Source: JADJOY01 sp016713535 [NCBI: Deltaproteobacteria bacterium]
GTDB taxonomy: Bacteria; JADJOY01
Direction of reading: 5' to 3'
NCBI GenBank assembly: GCA_016713535.1
Contig: JADJOY010000019.1
Coordinates: forward strand, 1-31,632
DNA length: 31,632 nt
The position numbers were made by a program, and so were the translations under genes. The notes below the pieces were generated by a model. The model did no database searches and was not told where the DNA came from. It saw only the letters and a list, made by a program, of their open reading frames with translations. Shown here piece by piece: positions 8,677 to 17,728 of the stretch (positions are counted from its first letter, which is position 1; each line of letters starts with the position of its first letter).

Positions 8677-9656
8677 TCAGTAGCGCGCCGTCACGCCGGC
8701 GACCACGATCTGGACGTCGTCGAAGTTGAAGCCGTATTCGGCGACGAGGTCGAAGTGGCGGCCGAGCGTGGTCGAGACGCCGATCGTGGGGTTCCACGGA
8801 TGGCGCGGGCCCTGGTCGGCCTCGAAGTCGACGGTGCCGAGCTCGGGCACCTCCACCGTGCTGCGCGCGGTGTTGTCGGTGTCCCAGTAGTTGGCGCCGA
8901 GCCACACCCGAAGCGGCACCGTGTCGATCTTGCCGTTCCAGCCGGCCCGCGCCGATCCCACCAGCGCCGCGAACCGATCCGCGAAGCCGATGTCGGTCTG
9001 CGAGTAGTTGGCGTCCACCGTGAGGAAGAAGTCGCGGTATCCGGTGGCGAGGGTCACGCCGCCTCCCGCGACCACCCCGTCGAGGCCGGTGTTCACCGTG
9101 AACTCGTACTCGCGCGTGCGGGGCCGCGGGAACTCCGTGGTCAGCGTGACCACTCCGTGGCTGGTCGATTGGTTGTTCAGGTAGCCGGCCAGCAGATAGA
9201 CGTCGAGGAACGGCAGCAGCCACGCGTCGAGCCGCGCGATGGCCGCGTTCACCCGCGAGTTCGAGCCCAGATCGAGGAAGCGGCTCACCGACTGCTCGGG
9301 GCCGCCGTTCACCGCGAGCCGCACGTCGTCGACCCGGATGTCGCGCGCCAGGTAGTTGTAGATCATGCCGAAGCCGAACGGCGCAGGCAGCTCGTAGCCG
9401 CGCTCCTTCGCTTCCTCGGCCATGAAGGGGAGGAACGAGGTCCAGCGCTCGTCGGGGGCGGGCTCGGAAGCCGCCGTGGCGGGGCCGCATCGGACGCATC
9501 GGCCGCAACCTTCGTGGCGGCGTCGGTGGGGTTCTCGCGCGGAAGCTCGCCGATCCCGTGGCCGCCCTGCGCGCGTGCCGCGGTCGCCACGCTCACGCCG
9601 AGCACCAACGCCAGCGCGTGGACGCACAACCGCCGGTGCAGGTCAGGCCGAGGCAT
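8677..9656 (-). CDS. outer-membrane beta-barrel protein
   Basis: The ATG at 9656 begins 'MPRPDLHRRLCVHALALVL' followed by 'GVSVATAARAQGG', a signal peptide cut after ARA. After one frameshift near 9500 the frame stays open for about 270 residues of alternating short amphipathic strands, for example 'REYEFTVNTGLDGVVAGGG', 'RDFFLTVDANYSQTDIGF', 'PLRVWLGANYWDTDN' and 'FDLVAEYGFNFDDVQIV'. It ends in an aromatic residue ('VTARY'). Strands of this kind plus a terminal aromatic residue indicate a beta-barrel in the outer membrane. I cannot name the family. The DUF4056 lipoprotein follows it, so the two may form an envelope pair. Confidence 0.75.
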
Positions 9657-9809
9657 CGCGAGGTGGCGGACGAGCACTGGCGCGAATCGTCGCGTCGAGC
9701 CCGTCCCGGAGGCACAACAGATAGCACGCGGCGAAGCCCTTCCAGCCTGCACTTACGGGCAGGTACGGCTGTCGAGACGGAGGGATTCCGTGTAACGTCC
9801 GTGGCCTCG

Positions 9810-10912
9810 ATGAACGGCGCATGGCAGCCCGATCGCGAGCTCGAGCGGCGGCTCTCGGCTCGCCTCCTCGACGTCCTCATCCGCGCCGGCCTGATCGGCC
9901 TGATGACGGCGCTCTGCTACGCCGTCTTCGCTCCATTCCTGACGCTGATGGGGTGGGCGCTGATCCTCGCGGTGACGCTCCATCCGCTCCATCGGGCGCT
10001 CGCGAGCAGGCTCGGCGGGCGATCGGGCCTCGCCGCCACGCTGCTCGTGATCGTGGGCATCGTGGTCATCCTCGTCCCGGCCGGGCTCCTCATGGACTCG
10101 TTCGGCACGTCGGTGAGCGGCCTCGCGCAGGCGGTGCAGAGCAACACGCTCCAGGTTCCGCCGCCGCGCGCCGGAGTCGAGAGCTGGCCGGTCGTCGGCG
10201 AGCGGCTCCACGCGCTCTGGTCGAGGGCGCACGACGACCTGCCCGCCGTCCTCGAGCCTGCAAACCGAAGCTCGGCGACCTCACCCGCAAGGCGCTCGCG
10301 ATCGTCGCGAGCATCGGCGCCGGCATGCTCAAGTTCCTCGCGTCGTTCATCGTCGCGGGGATCGTGCTCGCGTACAGCCACGCCGGAGAGCGCCGCACGC
10401 GCGCGATCTCCGAGCGCATCATGGGGCCGGGCAGCGGAGAGACCTTCGCGAAGCTCGCCGCCACCACGATCCGCGCCGTCGCGCAGGGAGTCGTCGGCAT
10501 CGCCTTCGTGCAGGCGCTGCTGGTCGGGCTCGCGCTGCTCATCGCGGGAGTGCCGTGGGCCGGCGTGCTCGCCGCCATCACGCTGGTGGTGAGCATCGCG
10601 CAGGTGCCGGCGTTGATCGTGACGCTGCCGGCGATCGGCTACATCTGGTCGAGCGGCCACTACGGTACCGCCGCGGCCGTGACCTACACGGTGCTGCTGC
10701 TCTTGTCGGGGATGGCGGACAACGTCCTCAAGCCGATCCTGCTCGGGCGCGGTGTCGACGCGCCGATGCCGATCATCCTGCTCGGCGCGCTGGGCGGGAT
10801 GGCGACCGGCGGGATCCTCGGCATGTTCGTCGGCGCGACGCTGCTCGCCCTCGGCTACGAGATCTTCATGAGGTGGGTCGCGAGCGATCCTGACGCCGAG
10901 GTGGCGTCCTAG
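9810..10912 (+). CDS. AI-2E family transporter (permease)
   Basis: The ATG at 9810 starts 'MNGAWQPDRELERRLSARL'. The protein (about 367 residues after one frameshift near 10260) has the AI-2E transporter layout. Two N-terminal helices 'AGLIGLMTALCYAVF' and 'FLTLMGWALILAVTLHPLH' are followed by a charged periplasmic/cytoplasmic loop. A hydrophobic C-terminal bundle then contains 'VVSIAQVPALIVTLPAIGY', 'MADNVLKPILLGRG' and 'PIILLGALGGMATGGILG'. Family members are inner-membrane exporters or antiporters, and individual substrates are usually unknown. It diverges from the outer-membrane gene across a 153-bp gap. The stop is TAG at 10910-10912. Confidence 0.88.
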
Positions 10913-11169
10913 CGGCGAGGTCGCTGCGAGCGTGTGAACCAATCGAATTCGTGGAGTCCTACGCGGGGGCTCGGACGCCCCCGCGCTACGAAAACTGCCG
11001 TAGCGACGGGGGTTCCATCCGCCGTCGAAGGCCTGCTCGACGACAGATCGGTCCTCCGAGCCGATGGATTCACAGGCTCAGCGCGACGGCTGGGCGCGGG
11101 ATCGCGGGCACGCTTCTCATTGGGACGGGTTCCGGCGAGACGTGAACGCCCGTCGTCCCGGATCCACCG
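10913..11169. repeat. intergenic region with one GC hairpin
   Basis: This gap lies between the convergent permease and DUF1398 genes. It contains a hairpin with arms GCGGGGGC (10963-10970) and GCCCCCGC (10977-10984), flanked by 'CCTAC' and 'GCTAC' as in the other palindromic repeats of the window. It could serve as a bidirectional terminator. I see nothing else in the region. Confidence 0.55.
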
Positions 11170-11577
11170 TCAGGCATCCGCCGGCTTTGCGCCGGGGAAC
11201 CACTCGACGTGTTGATCCCCCTGTCGGCCGAGGTACGTGACGCGCTGTCCGCGAAGGAACGCGAAACACCCTTGCACGCCGGCTCGCACGGCGCGTTCAC
11301 AGAACGCGCGGAACTTCTGTCCGTGCTGCTGGCTGTCCAGGATCGCCGCCTTCAATCCGGCGGTGTCGAAGTCCTGTGCGATGGAGGGCAGGTCTTCGAA
11401 GGAGAGCGGGGCGGTCACGGCCGCACCGGCGGCGCTGTAGAAGGTGAAGGAGCGGGTGGCGAAGTCCACGTGGTAGCACTCGACGCCGTTCGCCATGAGT
11501 TTCCGGACGATCTCGGGGAACGGCATCGACCCGTCCACCGTGGCTCGCGCTAGGGCGGCGACTTCATCTGCGTTCAT
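11170..11577 (-). CDS. DUF1398 family protein
   Basis: This intact 135-residue protein starts at ATG 11577. It opens 'MNADEVAALARATVDGSMPF' and continues 'PEIVRKLMANGVECYHVDF', then 'FTFYSAAG', 'QDFDTAGLKAAI' and 'CFAFLRGQRVTYLGRQGDQ'. This is the full domain of DUF1398, a small soluble family with related entries in enterobacterial genomes. Its function is unknown. The start lies 1 bp after the stop of the GNAT gene (11579-11581), so the two form an operon. The upstream partner is now split by an IS element, which may leave this gene dependent on IS-derived transcription. Confidence 0.88.
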   Translation of the reverse strand: MNADEVAALARATVDGSMPFPEIVRKLMANGVECYHVDFATRSFTFYSAAGAAVTAPLSFEDLPSIAQDFDTAGLKAAILDSQQHGQKFRAFCERAVRAGVQGCFAFLRGQRVTYLGRQGDQHVEWFPGAKPADA

Positions 11578-11578
11578 G

Positions 11579-11978
11579 TCAGTCCTCTCTCGTCGACAAG
11601 CGCTTCGACATCGGGATGATCGGGATACTCAGCCCGCCACCGAGATCGAAGTCGATGGGATCCGCCTCGATGTACCCGAACGCCCGGTAGAGGCGCCTTC
11701 CAGGCTCGGTCGCGCCCAGCGACACCGCCTGAAATCCAGCCGCCAGGGCCTCGCCCTCGCAATGAGCGAGTAGGCGCGAGCCCAGCCCCTGGCGGGCATA
11801 CGCGGGCTTCACGAAGAAGGCTCGAATGCGCGCGGGATCCACTCCGGGGCGAAGGCGGGTCGCATCCCGGGCCGAGCGGCTGTCCGACCCGAAGAGGGTG
11901 CTCCGGAAGCTCCATCCGCCGCACGCCGCCAGCTCGCCGTCCACGTCGACGAGAAAGTAGGTGCCGTCCTCGATGAGC
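11579..11978 (-). pseudogene. GNAT acetyltransferase, C-terminal part (IS-split)
   Basis: Reading from the IS edge, this part begins in the target duplication ('LI' + 'EDGTYFLVDVDGELAACGG'). It carries the acetyl-CoA-binding motif 'IRAFFVKPAYARQGLGSRLL', with the R/Q-x-x-G-x-G/A signature (ARQGLGS), then 'GFQAVSLGATEPGRRLYRAF' and 'GYIEADP'. It ends 'MSKRLSTRED' with TGA at 11581-11579. The missing N-terminus lies on the far side of the IS66 element, at 14333 and above, and joins in frame. The intact enzyme would transfer acetyl from acetyl-CoA to an unknown amine. The insertion should abolish function. Confidence 0.9.
11971..11978. repeat. target-site duplication, left (CGATGAGC)
   Basis: CGATGAGC lies immediately left of the first IS66 element, and the identical octamer lies immediately right of it at 14333-14340. 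Eight base pairs is the usual IS66-family duplication length. Confidence 0.95.
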
Positions 11979-12054
11979 GTAAGCGTTCGACGAACCGCAT
12001 CTTCAGTCCGGCCCGCGCGCGCGTGACACTCGCTGCCCCCTGGCGAGGGGTGGC

Positions 12055-12424
12055 GTGGACGGACGAGATCGAGCTCGGCTGCAGCGGCTTCGTGGCACGC
12101 GGTGGGACGAGGCCGACGCCCGGTGGGTGATCGGTCTGGCGGAAGCGGAGGGCGCGGCGCTGCATCACCTCGCCCGCGAGCACCGGTCTTGACCCGCAGC
12201 GCCTGTACTGGTGGCGCCGCCGTCTCGCGTCGGCCACCGTCGCTGCGGAGGCCGGGTTTGTTGCGGTGCATGTGGTCGAGGGCGACGAGGTACACGAGCA
12301 GGCGCCGGACTTGGCGATGGCGTGGTCGTGGAGACGCCGGCCGGTCACCGCATCCACGTCGGCCCGGGCTTCGACGCCGACACCCCTCGCACGGGTCGTG
12401 TCCGTTCTGGGTGGGCGGTGCTGA
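12055..12424 (+). CDS. tnpA: IS66 TnpA (OrfA-like accessory protein)
   Basis: A GTG at 12055 leads, after one or two indels, into 'RWDEADARWVIGLAEAEG' and the helix-turn-helix 'HHLAREH' plus 'LDPQRLYWWRRRL'. This is the standard IS66 TnpA N-terminal DNA-binding region. Near the end, 'ETPAGHRIHVGPGFDAD' followed by a shifted '...VVSVLGGRC' matches the conserved TnpA C-terminus ('G..I.V..GFD...L..V...L'). The TGA at 12422-12424 overlaps the tnpB start by 7 nt. It is an accessory protein that is required for transposition in characterised IS66 elements. Confidence 0.75.
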
Positions 12425-12815
12425 GCTGGCCGACCCGCGTCTTCCTGTGGACGGCTCCGACGGACATGCGCAAGGGCTTCCCGGGACTCGCAGCGATCGT
12501 GCGCGGAAGTGGTCGGGCAACCCGCAGAGCGGTGATCTGTACGTCTTCGCCAACCGTCGTCGCGACCTCCTCAAGTGCCTGTATTGGGAGCGCACCGGGT
12601 ACGTGATCGTCTACAAGCAGCTCGCCAAGGGCACCTTCCGTATCCCTCGCGCAGCGCCGGGAAGCCGGCTCGAGATGACCACGGTCGAGCTCGCGTTGCT
12701 GCTCGACGGCGCCGATCCACGGCAGCTTCCGCGCCGCACGGTGTCGCCACCGGAAAAACTCCGCTACGACGCAAAAACGTTTCGCTTCACCGTAGACAAC
12801 GTTTGCACCTCGTGA
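12418..12815 (+). CDS. tnpB: IS66 TnpB (Orf2-like accessory protein)
   Basis: The start is GTG 12418 ('VLSWPTRVFLWTAPTDMRKG', the conserved TnpB 'P.DMRKGF.GLA' motif). After a frameshift near 12510 come 'SGDLYVFANRRRDLLKCLYW' and 'ERTGYVIVYKQLAKGTFRI', then 'ELALLLDGAD'. This is the complete IS66 Orf2-like domain (about 115 residues) with a slightly longer C-terminal tail than usual, ending in TGA at 12813-12815. It overlaps tnpA and precedes tnpC by 13 bp. Confidence 0.85.
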
Positions 12816-12828
12816 CACCGTTCGGCGC

Positions 12829-14300
12829 GTGGCCACCGCGCGACCCTCCGAGCAAGCCAAGAGCGTCGTCCGCTTCGCGGCCAACTGATCTCCGAGGGCC
12901 GATCCGACGAGGCGCTCGCCTCGGTCGAGCACGTGCTGCGCGAGGTGCTCGAGCACGTCGACCGGCTCAAGCTCGAGAACCAGAAGCTGCGCAAGGCGCG
13001 CTACGGCCGTCTCTCCGAGAAGATCGCCGTCGACCAGCTCGCTCTTCGTCCAGGCGGCGCTCGAAGCTCGCCCGACGGAACCGGCACCTCCGGCGCCGCC
13101 GCCCGAGAGCGACGCTCGGTCGCGCCTCCGACGAAGCGACGCGGCTCCACGGGGCGCCGTGAGCTGCCCGCCGATCTGCCGCGCGAGGAGCGGGTGTACG
13201 AGCCGGCGGCGGCCGAGTGCCAGTGCGCGGTGTGCGGCGTGGCGAAGAGCGTGATCGGCTACGAGACGAGCGAGGAGCTCGAGTACGTGCCGGCGACGCT
13301 CAAGGTGATCGTGCACAAGCGCGCCAAGTACGCGTGCCGGCCGTGCCAGGGCGAGGTGGTCGTGGCGCCGGCGCCGCCGAAGGTGATCGACAAGGGACTG
13401 CCAGGCCCGGGATTGCTCGCAGCCGTGACGCTCTCCAAGTACGGCCACGGCCTGCCGCTGAACCGTCAGGAAGCGATCTGGGAGCTCGCCGGCCACCGGC
13501 TGCCGCGCTCGACCACCGCGGGCTGGGTGGAGGCGACGGCGGAGCTACTCGCGCCGGTGGTGGAGCGCATCCGCGTGCGCGCGTTGAGCGCGCACGTGTT
13601 GCACTGCGACGACACCGGGATCTGTGTCCTCGACCGCGACCACCCGAAGGGTTCGAAGCGCGGTCACCTCTGGGTGTACCTCGGCGACGAGGAGTGGGCG
13701 GTCTACGACTACACGCCGAACTGGACGAAGGCCGGGCCGGTGCGGTTCTTGGCGGAGCGCCGCGGTTGGTTGGTCGCGGATGGGTACGCCGGTTTCGACG
13801 AGGTCTTCGAGCGCCCGGAGGTGCGCGCGGCGGGCTGCTGGGCCCATGCGCGCCGGTACTTTGTGGAGGCGCTCGAATCGGGCCCGCTGATCCACGGACT
13901 CGGACAGTGGCTGGCCGCGACGGCGAACGACGAGTCGGTCGAGCCGAAGAGCCCGCTGCGGCAGGCGGTGGGCTACACGCTGGGACGCTGGCCCGCACTC
14001 TTGGCGTTTCTCGAAGACGGGCGCGTCCCGATGACCAACAATGCCGCCGAGCGCGCGCTGCGCCGGATCGCGGTGGGCCGGAAGAACTGGCTCTTCGCGG
14101 GCTCGGACGCCGGGGCGCAGCGTGCGGCGATCGCCTACTCGGTCCTCGCCACCTGTCAGCTCCAGGGCGTCGAGCCCTGGTCCTACCTGCGCGACGTCCT
14201 CGCCAAGATCGCCGCCGGCTGGCCCGCACGCCGCATCGATGAGCTGCTACCCGATCGCTGGGCGGCCGAGAATCCCGAACTCGTCGGCGCCAGGTCCTGA
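12829..14300 (+). CDS. tnpC: IS66 transposase TnpC, internal block missing
   Basis: This is a DDE transposase. A GTG at 12829 gives 'VATARPSEQAKSVVRFAA' and joins, through one indel near 12890, a frame that stays open to the TGA at 14298-14300. Order of features: coiled-coil 'VLEHVDRLKLENQKLRKARY' with 'GRLSEKI'; zinc-finger 'CQCAVCG...KYACRPC'; catalytic Asp in 'LHCDDTGICVL'; second Asp in 'WLVADGYAGF'; catalytic Glu in 'MTNNAAERALRRIAVGRKNW'; C-terminal 'RRIDELLPDRW'. Between 'HARRYFVEALES' and 'GQWLAATANDES' about 45-55 residues usually found in the family are absent without a stop or frameshift. The second IS66 copy in this window keeps that block. Confidence 0.92.
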
Positions 14301-14332
14301 CGCCTCCGGGGTGTGGTTCGTCGAACGCTTAC

Positions 14333-14500
14333 CGATGAGCTGCGTATCGAGCCCCCACGCGCTTCCGAGCGCCGCTTCGATGATCTCGGCGGGGTAGTCC
14401 GACCTCCCGAGCGCGCGCGCGGACTCCGCGATCAGGTCGGAGATGGCGGCGGCATCCGCCGCCAGAGCGCGCCGGATCGTGATCGTTGGTTCAGTCGGAT
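14333..14500 (-). pseudogene. GNAT acetyltransferase, N-terminal part (IS-split)
   Basis: On the minus strand this reads 'TITIRRALAADAAAISDLI', then 'AESARALGRSDYPAEIIEAAL', then 'GSAWGLDTQLI' up to the target duplication. It continues in frame with 'EDGTYFLVDVDGE' at 11978. This is the expected first beta-alpha-alpha part of a GNAT domain. No good ATG is visible. A GTG at 14511 with one indel, or a CTG, are candidates. It lies downstream of the ribbon-helix-helix antitoxin gene and upstream of DUF1398 in the original gene order. Confidence 0.85.
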
Positions 14501-14585
14501 GCAGGGATCACCTGTGGTGCGAAGCGTCGGCGGGTGCGGCGACGCGCTCGCTCCGATATCTACGAGGCTCGCGTGCCGTCACGCT

Positions 14586-14885
14586 TCAGCGACGAGCTCG
14601 GCGGCCCGCCCTCGGCGCAGTCGTTCGGACCCTCTTGGTTGCGCGCGGCAGTAGGCGGTCCTCCTCGGCCGGCTCGACATCGGGAACCCTGGTCAGAGCG
14701 GCGAGGAATGCACCGCGCGTACCCTTCTTCGCGCGAGCGGCCAGGTACTCCTCGGTCAACAGCGCTGCCATCTTCTCGCCGACCGCGGCGCTGATGAGTT
14801 GATTGATCGAGACGCCTTCCTGCTCGGCGACCTCGCCGAGGCGCCGATGAAGGGACTCCGGTAGGCGAAGGTTCAGGGTGCTCAT
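14586..14885 (-). CDS. ribbon-helix-helix (HicB-type) antitoxin
   Basis: The ATG at 14885 overlaps the toxin stop (ATGA). The 99-residue protein begins 'MSTLNLRLPESLHRRLGEVA' + 'EQEGVSINQLISAAVGEKMA', a textbook ribbon-helix-helix DNA-binding domain. A linker 'LLTEEYLAARAKKGTRGAFL' and an acidic 'VPDVEPAEEDRL' follow, as in the HicB-family/RHH antitoxins that accompany PIN toxins of the TIGR00305 group. It would neutralise the PIN toxin and repress its own operon. The gene is intact, although the upstream toxin gene is split by an IS element. The basic tail after 'DRL' may be an artefact of an indel. Confidence 0.85.
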   Translation of the reverse strand: MSTLNLRLPESLHRRLGEVAEQEGVSINQLISAAVGEKMAALLTEEYLAARAKKGTRGAFLAALTRVPDVEPAEEDRLLPRATKRVRTTAPRAGRRARR

Positions 14886-15046
14886 CGTCCGATCCTCGCA
14901 AGCATCTGTTGGGGCGACCACACCTTGGGTCCGTCTCTCGACACCGACGAAATCGCGGCGATTGTGCGTGATGATCGCGTCCGCGCCTGCGGCAGCAACT
15001 GGCGACCTCGGCGACCATGTCATCCTTCGGATCGCGTAGCAGCAGG
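14882..15046 (-). pseudogene. PIN toxin, C-terminal part (IS-split)
   Basis: From the IS edge inward the minus strand encodes 'LLRDPKDDMVAEVA' and, in a neighbouring frame, 'AAGADAIITHNRRDFVGVE', then 'QQMLARIGR' and TGA at 14884-14882, overlapping the antitoxin ATG. 'DPKDDMVAE' and 'THNRRDF' are the C-terminal acidic motifs of PIN ribonucleases. Two indels are present. It joins in register with the N-terminal part at 17729-17987. Confidence 0.88.
15039..15046. repeat. target-site duplication, left (GCAGCAGG)
   Basis: GCAGCAGG flanks the left end of the second IS66 element. GCAGCGGG at 17729-17736 flanks the right end; the copies differ at one of eight bases, by mutation or sequence error. 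Confidence 0.85.
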
Positions 15047-15138
15047 GTATCCGTCCGGTAGTTCCATGTTCCGTCGTGCGGCGGCTCGCGTGAAGCTCTC
15101 GCCTCCTCGATCGCGGTGAGGATCGAGGAGGAGGCGCG

Positions 15139-15516
15139 ATGCGGACAGAACAGGAACGACGAGGTTTGGCAGATCGCTCGGCGCAGGTACTGGCGTGAGG
15201 CCGATGCGCGGCGAGTTGTGGAGGGCGTGGCGTGAGCGAAGCGAGCGCCGCGGCATTCGCTCGCCGCTACCAGCTCGATCCGAAGCAGATCCTGCGTTGG
15301 GCGAAGGATCTCGATGCGCCGCTGAACCCGCGCGCGGTTCAGTTCCACCCAGTGCGCGTCGTGGATCGCTGCGATGCGCCGACGACGGCCCTTCGATGCG
15401 CCGATCATCGAGATCGTTCACAGTCCGGTGGCGAAGCGCATCCGCGTGCCACCGAGAGTCTTGACCGAGAGCTGCGCCAGGTCTTGGACGTGGTCGCGGG
15501 GCCGAGTGCGTGCTGA
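15139..15516 (+). CDS. tnpA: IS66 TnpA (second element)
   Basis: The ATG at 15139 starts 'MRTEQERRGLA'. After one or two indels it reads 'YWREADARRVVE' and then, in the frame from 15232, 'SEASAAAFARRYQLDPKQIL' + 'RWAKDL', the TnpA helix-turn-helix. The C-terminus 'PIIEIVHSPVAKRIRVPPR' then 'RQVLDVVAGPSAC' (TGA at 15514-15516) matches the conserved TnpA end. The lower similarity to the first element's TnpA supports a separate origin. Confidence 0.75.
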
Positions 15517-15896
15517 CCTCCCGTCGGCCGTTCAGGTCTACATCGCGTCCGAGCCGATCGATCTACGCCGCGGCTTCGACGGCTGCCGCCGCGACGCGCG
15601 AGGTGATCCGTCAGGATCCACCCTCCGGGCATCTGTTCTGCTGGCTCAACCGTCGGCGAAACCGGATCAAAATCCTCGTGTGGGATCGCACGGGATACCT
15701 ACTCGTCTACAAGCGTCTCGAGCGCGGGACGTTCACGCTCCCAAAGACGCCACTGCGATCGGCGCTCGGCACATCGAGGTCGACGCGGCCGAGCTCCGAT
15801 GATTCTCGAAGGGATCGATCTGCGACGAGCCACAGGCAGCGACGTTGGCATCGCGCTGCCAACCCGATCCCACGCTCCACCGCGACGTTCGGGTGA
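15506..15896 (+). CDS. tnpB: IS66 TnpB (second element)
   Basis: The probable start is GTG 15506, overlapping tnpA. 'LPSAVQVYIASEPIDLRRGF' + 'DG' is the TnpB N-terminus. After an indel near 15590 come 'SGHLFCWLNRRRNRIKILVW' and 'DRTGYLLVYKRLERGTFTL', then 'HIEVDAAELR' and 'MILEGIDLRRA' in further frames. The end is uncertain; TGA stops occur at 15802 in one frame and 15896 in another. All conserved blocks of the Orf2-like domain are present. Confidence 0.78.
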
Positions 15897-16002
15897 GCTT
15901 CGTGAATCTTTTCCGATTCCGTTCGTCCGACCTCTTGTTCGCCGAAACACGTGTGCTGCATATCCGTCCGCGAGCAACATTCCTTCCGGCTACGCACCGA
16001 TG

Positions 16003-17629
16003 CCGTCGTCCTCGGCGCCCCTCGTCCGCTTCGCGAAACGTCCCTCTCGCCAGAGGACGTGCGCACCAACGCGCAAGCGCTGGTGGCCGAAGCCCGCACC
16101 GACGAGGCGTTCGATCTGTTCGTCGCGGCGCTGGGTGCGGTGCTCGACGAGAATCGCGAGCTCTCGCTGCTCATCCACAAGCTCCGTAGCGAGCGCACGG
16201 GCAAGCGAAGCGAAAAGGTCGACCCAGGCGGCTCGCGCTCTTGCTCGAGCAGCTCACGCCCCAGGACACCCCAGCCGAGCCGAAGCCCGAGCAGGTGCGG
16301 GCCGATGCCGAGGCGGACGCCGGGCTCGAAAAGGAGCTCGACGAGAGCCGGCCGGCCATTCACCGCAAGCGCGCGCCGAGCGTCGACCGGCGAAAGGTCG
16401 AGCGCTGCGAGCATCGCGTCGAGCTCGGGGCCAGGGCGCGGACGTGCCCGCGTTGCGGTCAGCCCGAGCGACGGATCGGCTCCGACGCCTCGCGCGTGCC
16501 CGAGTACGTCCCCGGGCACTTCGTGGAGCACGAGTGGCGGCTCCGGTAAGTCCGCCTGTGGCTCGCTGCAAGCTCGGCGTCCACCGCACCCAGCCCGGTG
16601 AACCGTTCGGCTGCACCGCCCGCTCCTTCGCTGCTGGCGTACGTGACGGTGACCAAATTCCTCGACCACGGGCCCGTTCACCGCCAGCACCGCATGTTCG
16701 CGCGCAGCGGCGTGACGGTGCCCGTGTCGACGCTCGCGGACTGGATCGCGAGGTCGGCGATCTGGTGGCGCCCGTCATCGAGGTGCTGGCCGACCGGGTG
16801 CGCGCCGCGTACGTCGTGCGGACCGATGGATCGGTCTCAAGGTGCTCGCACCGGGACCCCGACCATCCAGCGCGGCGCACGATGTGGTGCTACGTGGGGG
16901 ACGATCGCGACGCGTGCTCTTCGAGTACGCCGAGACCGGCAAGGGCGAGGACGGGCCGTGGCTCTTCCCTCACGGGGCGGAAAGGGTATGTGCAGGCCGA
17001 TGCCGCCAACGTGTTCGACCGCGTCTACAACGGGCGCGTCGCCGAAGCGATCGAGGTCGGCTGCATGGCGCACGCGCGGCGGCGGCTCGTCGACCTCAAG
17101 GACACGGACTGCCGGGTGGCGTATCCGCTGCTCCTGATCCGGCGGCTATACAAGCTCGGGCTCGCCGACTGAGGACTCACGCCCGAAGCGCGGGCGGTGC
17201 AACGCCAGGAACGATCGTTTCCAGCACTCGAGAGCTCCAACGCTGGCTGGTCGCGACGGTGCGCGACGAGACGCCAAGCTCAGCGTTGGCGCAGGCGGCG
17301 AGCTACTTCTTGAACCACTGGACGGCGCTCACGCGTTTCGTCGAGGACGGACGGCTGTCACTCGACAACAACCTCTGCGAGCGCCAGATCCGAGACCTCG
17401 CACTGGGCCGTCGAAACTATCTCTTTGCCGGGTCGCACGACGCAGCCCGACGCTCGGCGCGGCTCTACAGCTTGATGCGGACTTGCGTACAGCACGGCGT
17501 GGCACCCCTGCCGTACCTCACGGACGTGATCGAAGCTCGCCGTGGGATGGCCCGCTCACCGCATGGCCGAGCTCCTGCCCGATCGCTGGGCCAGCGCTCA
17601 CCCCAAGCTTATCGGTCGCCGCCGAGTAA
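16003..17629 (+). CDS. tnpC: IS66 transposase TnpC (second element), frameshifted
   Basis: The protein is spread over at least six frame changes. The N-terminal coiled coil is 'AVLDENRELSLLIHKLRSER' + 'TGKRSEK'. The zinc-finger part is 'CEHRVELGARARTCPRCG'. Next come 'VTVTKFLDHGPVHRQHRMFA' and the first Asp region 'AYVVRTDGS', then 'GKGYVQADAANVFDRVYNG' and 'GCMAHARRRLVDL'. The block missing from the first element follows ('LTPEA...QERS...LE'), then 'NNLCERQIRDLALGRRNYLF' with the catalytic Glu. The end is 'MAELLPDRWASAHPKLIG' and a TAA at 17627-17629. The start lies near 16003-16045. Indels could be sequencing errors or real decay. Confidence 0.8.
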
Positions 17630-17728
17630 GCCGTACCCGACCTCTACAACCGACGGACCTGCCCGCCGCGGATCACGCGGCTGCGGCCCCTTCGCACCAG
17701 CCCCACCGGGACTACACCGGACGGATAC

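Larger units (their letters stand above)
11979..14332 (+). mobile_element. IS66-family element, complete (2354 bp)
   Basis: The left end is GTAAGCGTTCGACGAACC (11979-11996). The right end is its reverse complement GGTTCGTCGAACGCTTAC (14315-14332), and the match extends with one mismatch (CGCA versus TGTG side). Ends beginning GTAA are typical of IS66. An 8-bp duplication CGATGAGC flanks both ends. Inside are the three canonical genes tnpA, tnpB and tnpC in that order on the plus strand. The element sits in reverse orientation within a minus-strand GNAT acetyltransferase gene. Perfect duplications and near-perfect ends suggest a recent insertion. TnpC appears to lack an internal block, so autonomous activity is uncertain. 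Confidence 0.95.
15047..17728 (+). mobile_element. second IS66-family element (2682 bp)
   Basis: The left end GTATCCGTCCGGT (15047-15059) is the exact reverse complement of the right end ACCGGACGGATAC (17716-17728), and the similarity extends a few bases inward. A nearly perfect 8-bp duplication flanks the element. Contents in order on the plus strand are tnpA, tnpB and tnpC, only distantly related to those of the first element. This is therefore a different IS66 lineage and not a duplicate. It is inserted in reverse orientation in the PIN toxin gene. The transposase genes contain more indels than the first copy. Confidence 0.92.

Noticed and set aside
14500-14586. attC site after the RHH antitoxin gene
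   Set aside because: I looked for paired AAC/GTT boxes around a dyad and found none, so the PIN-RHH pair has an attC only on its upstream side.
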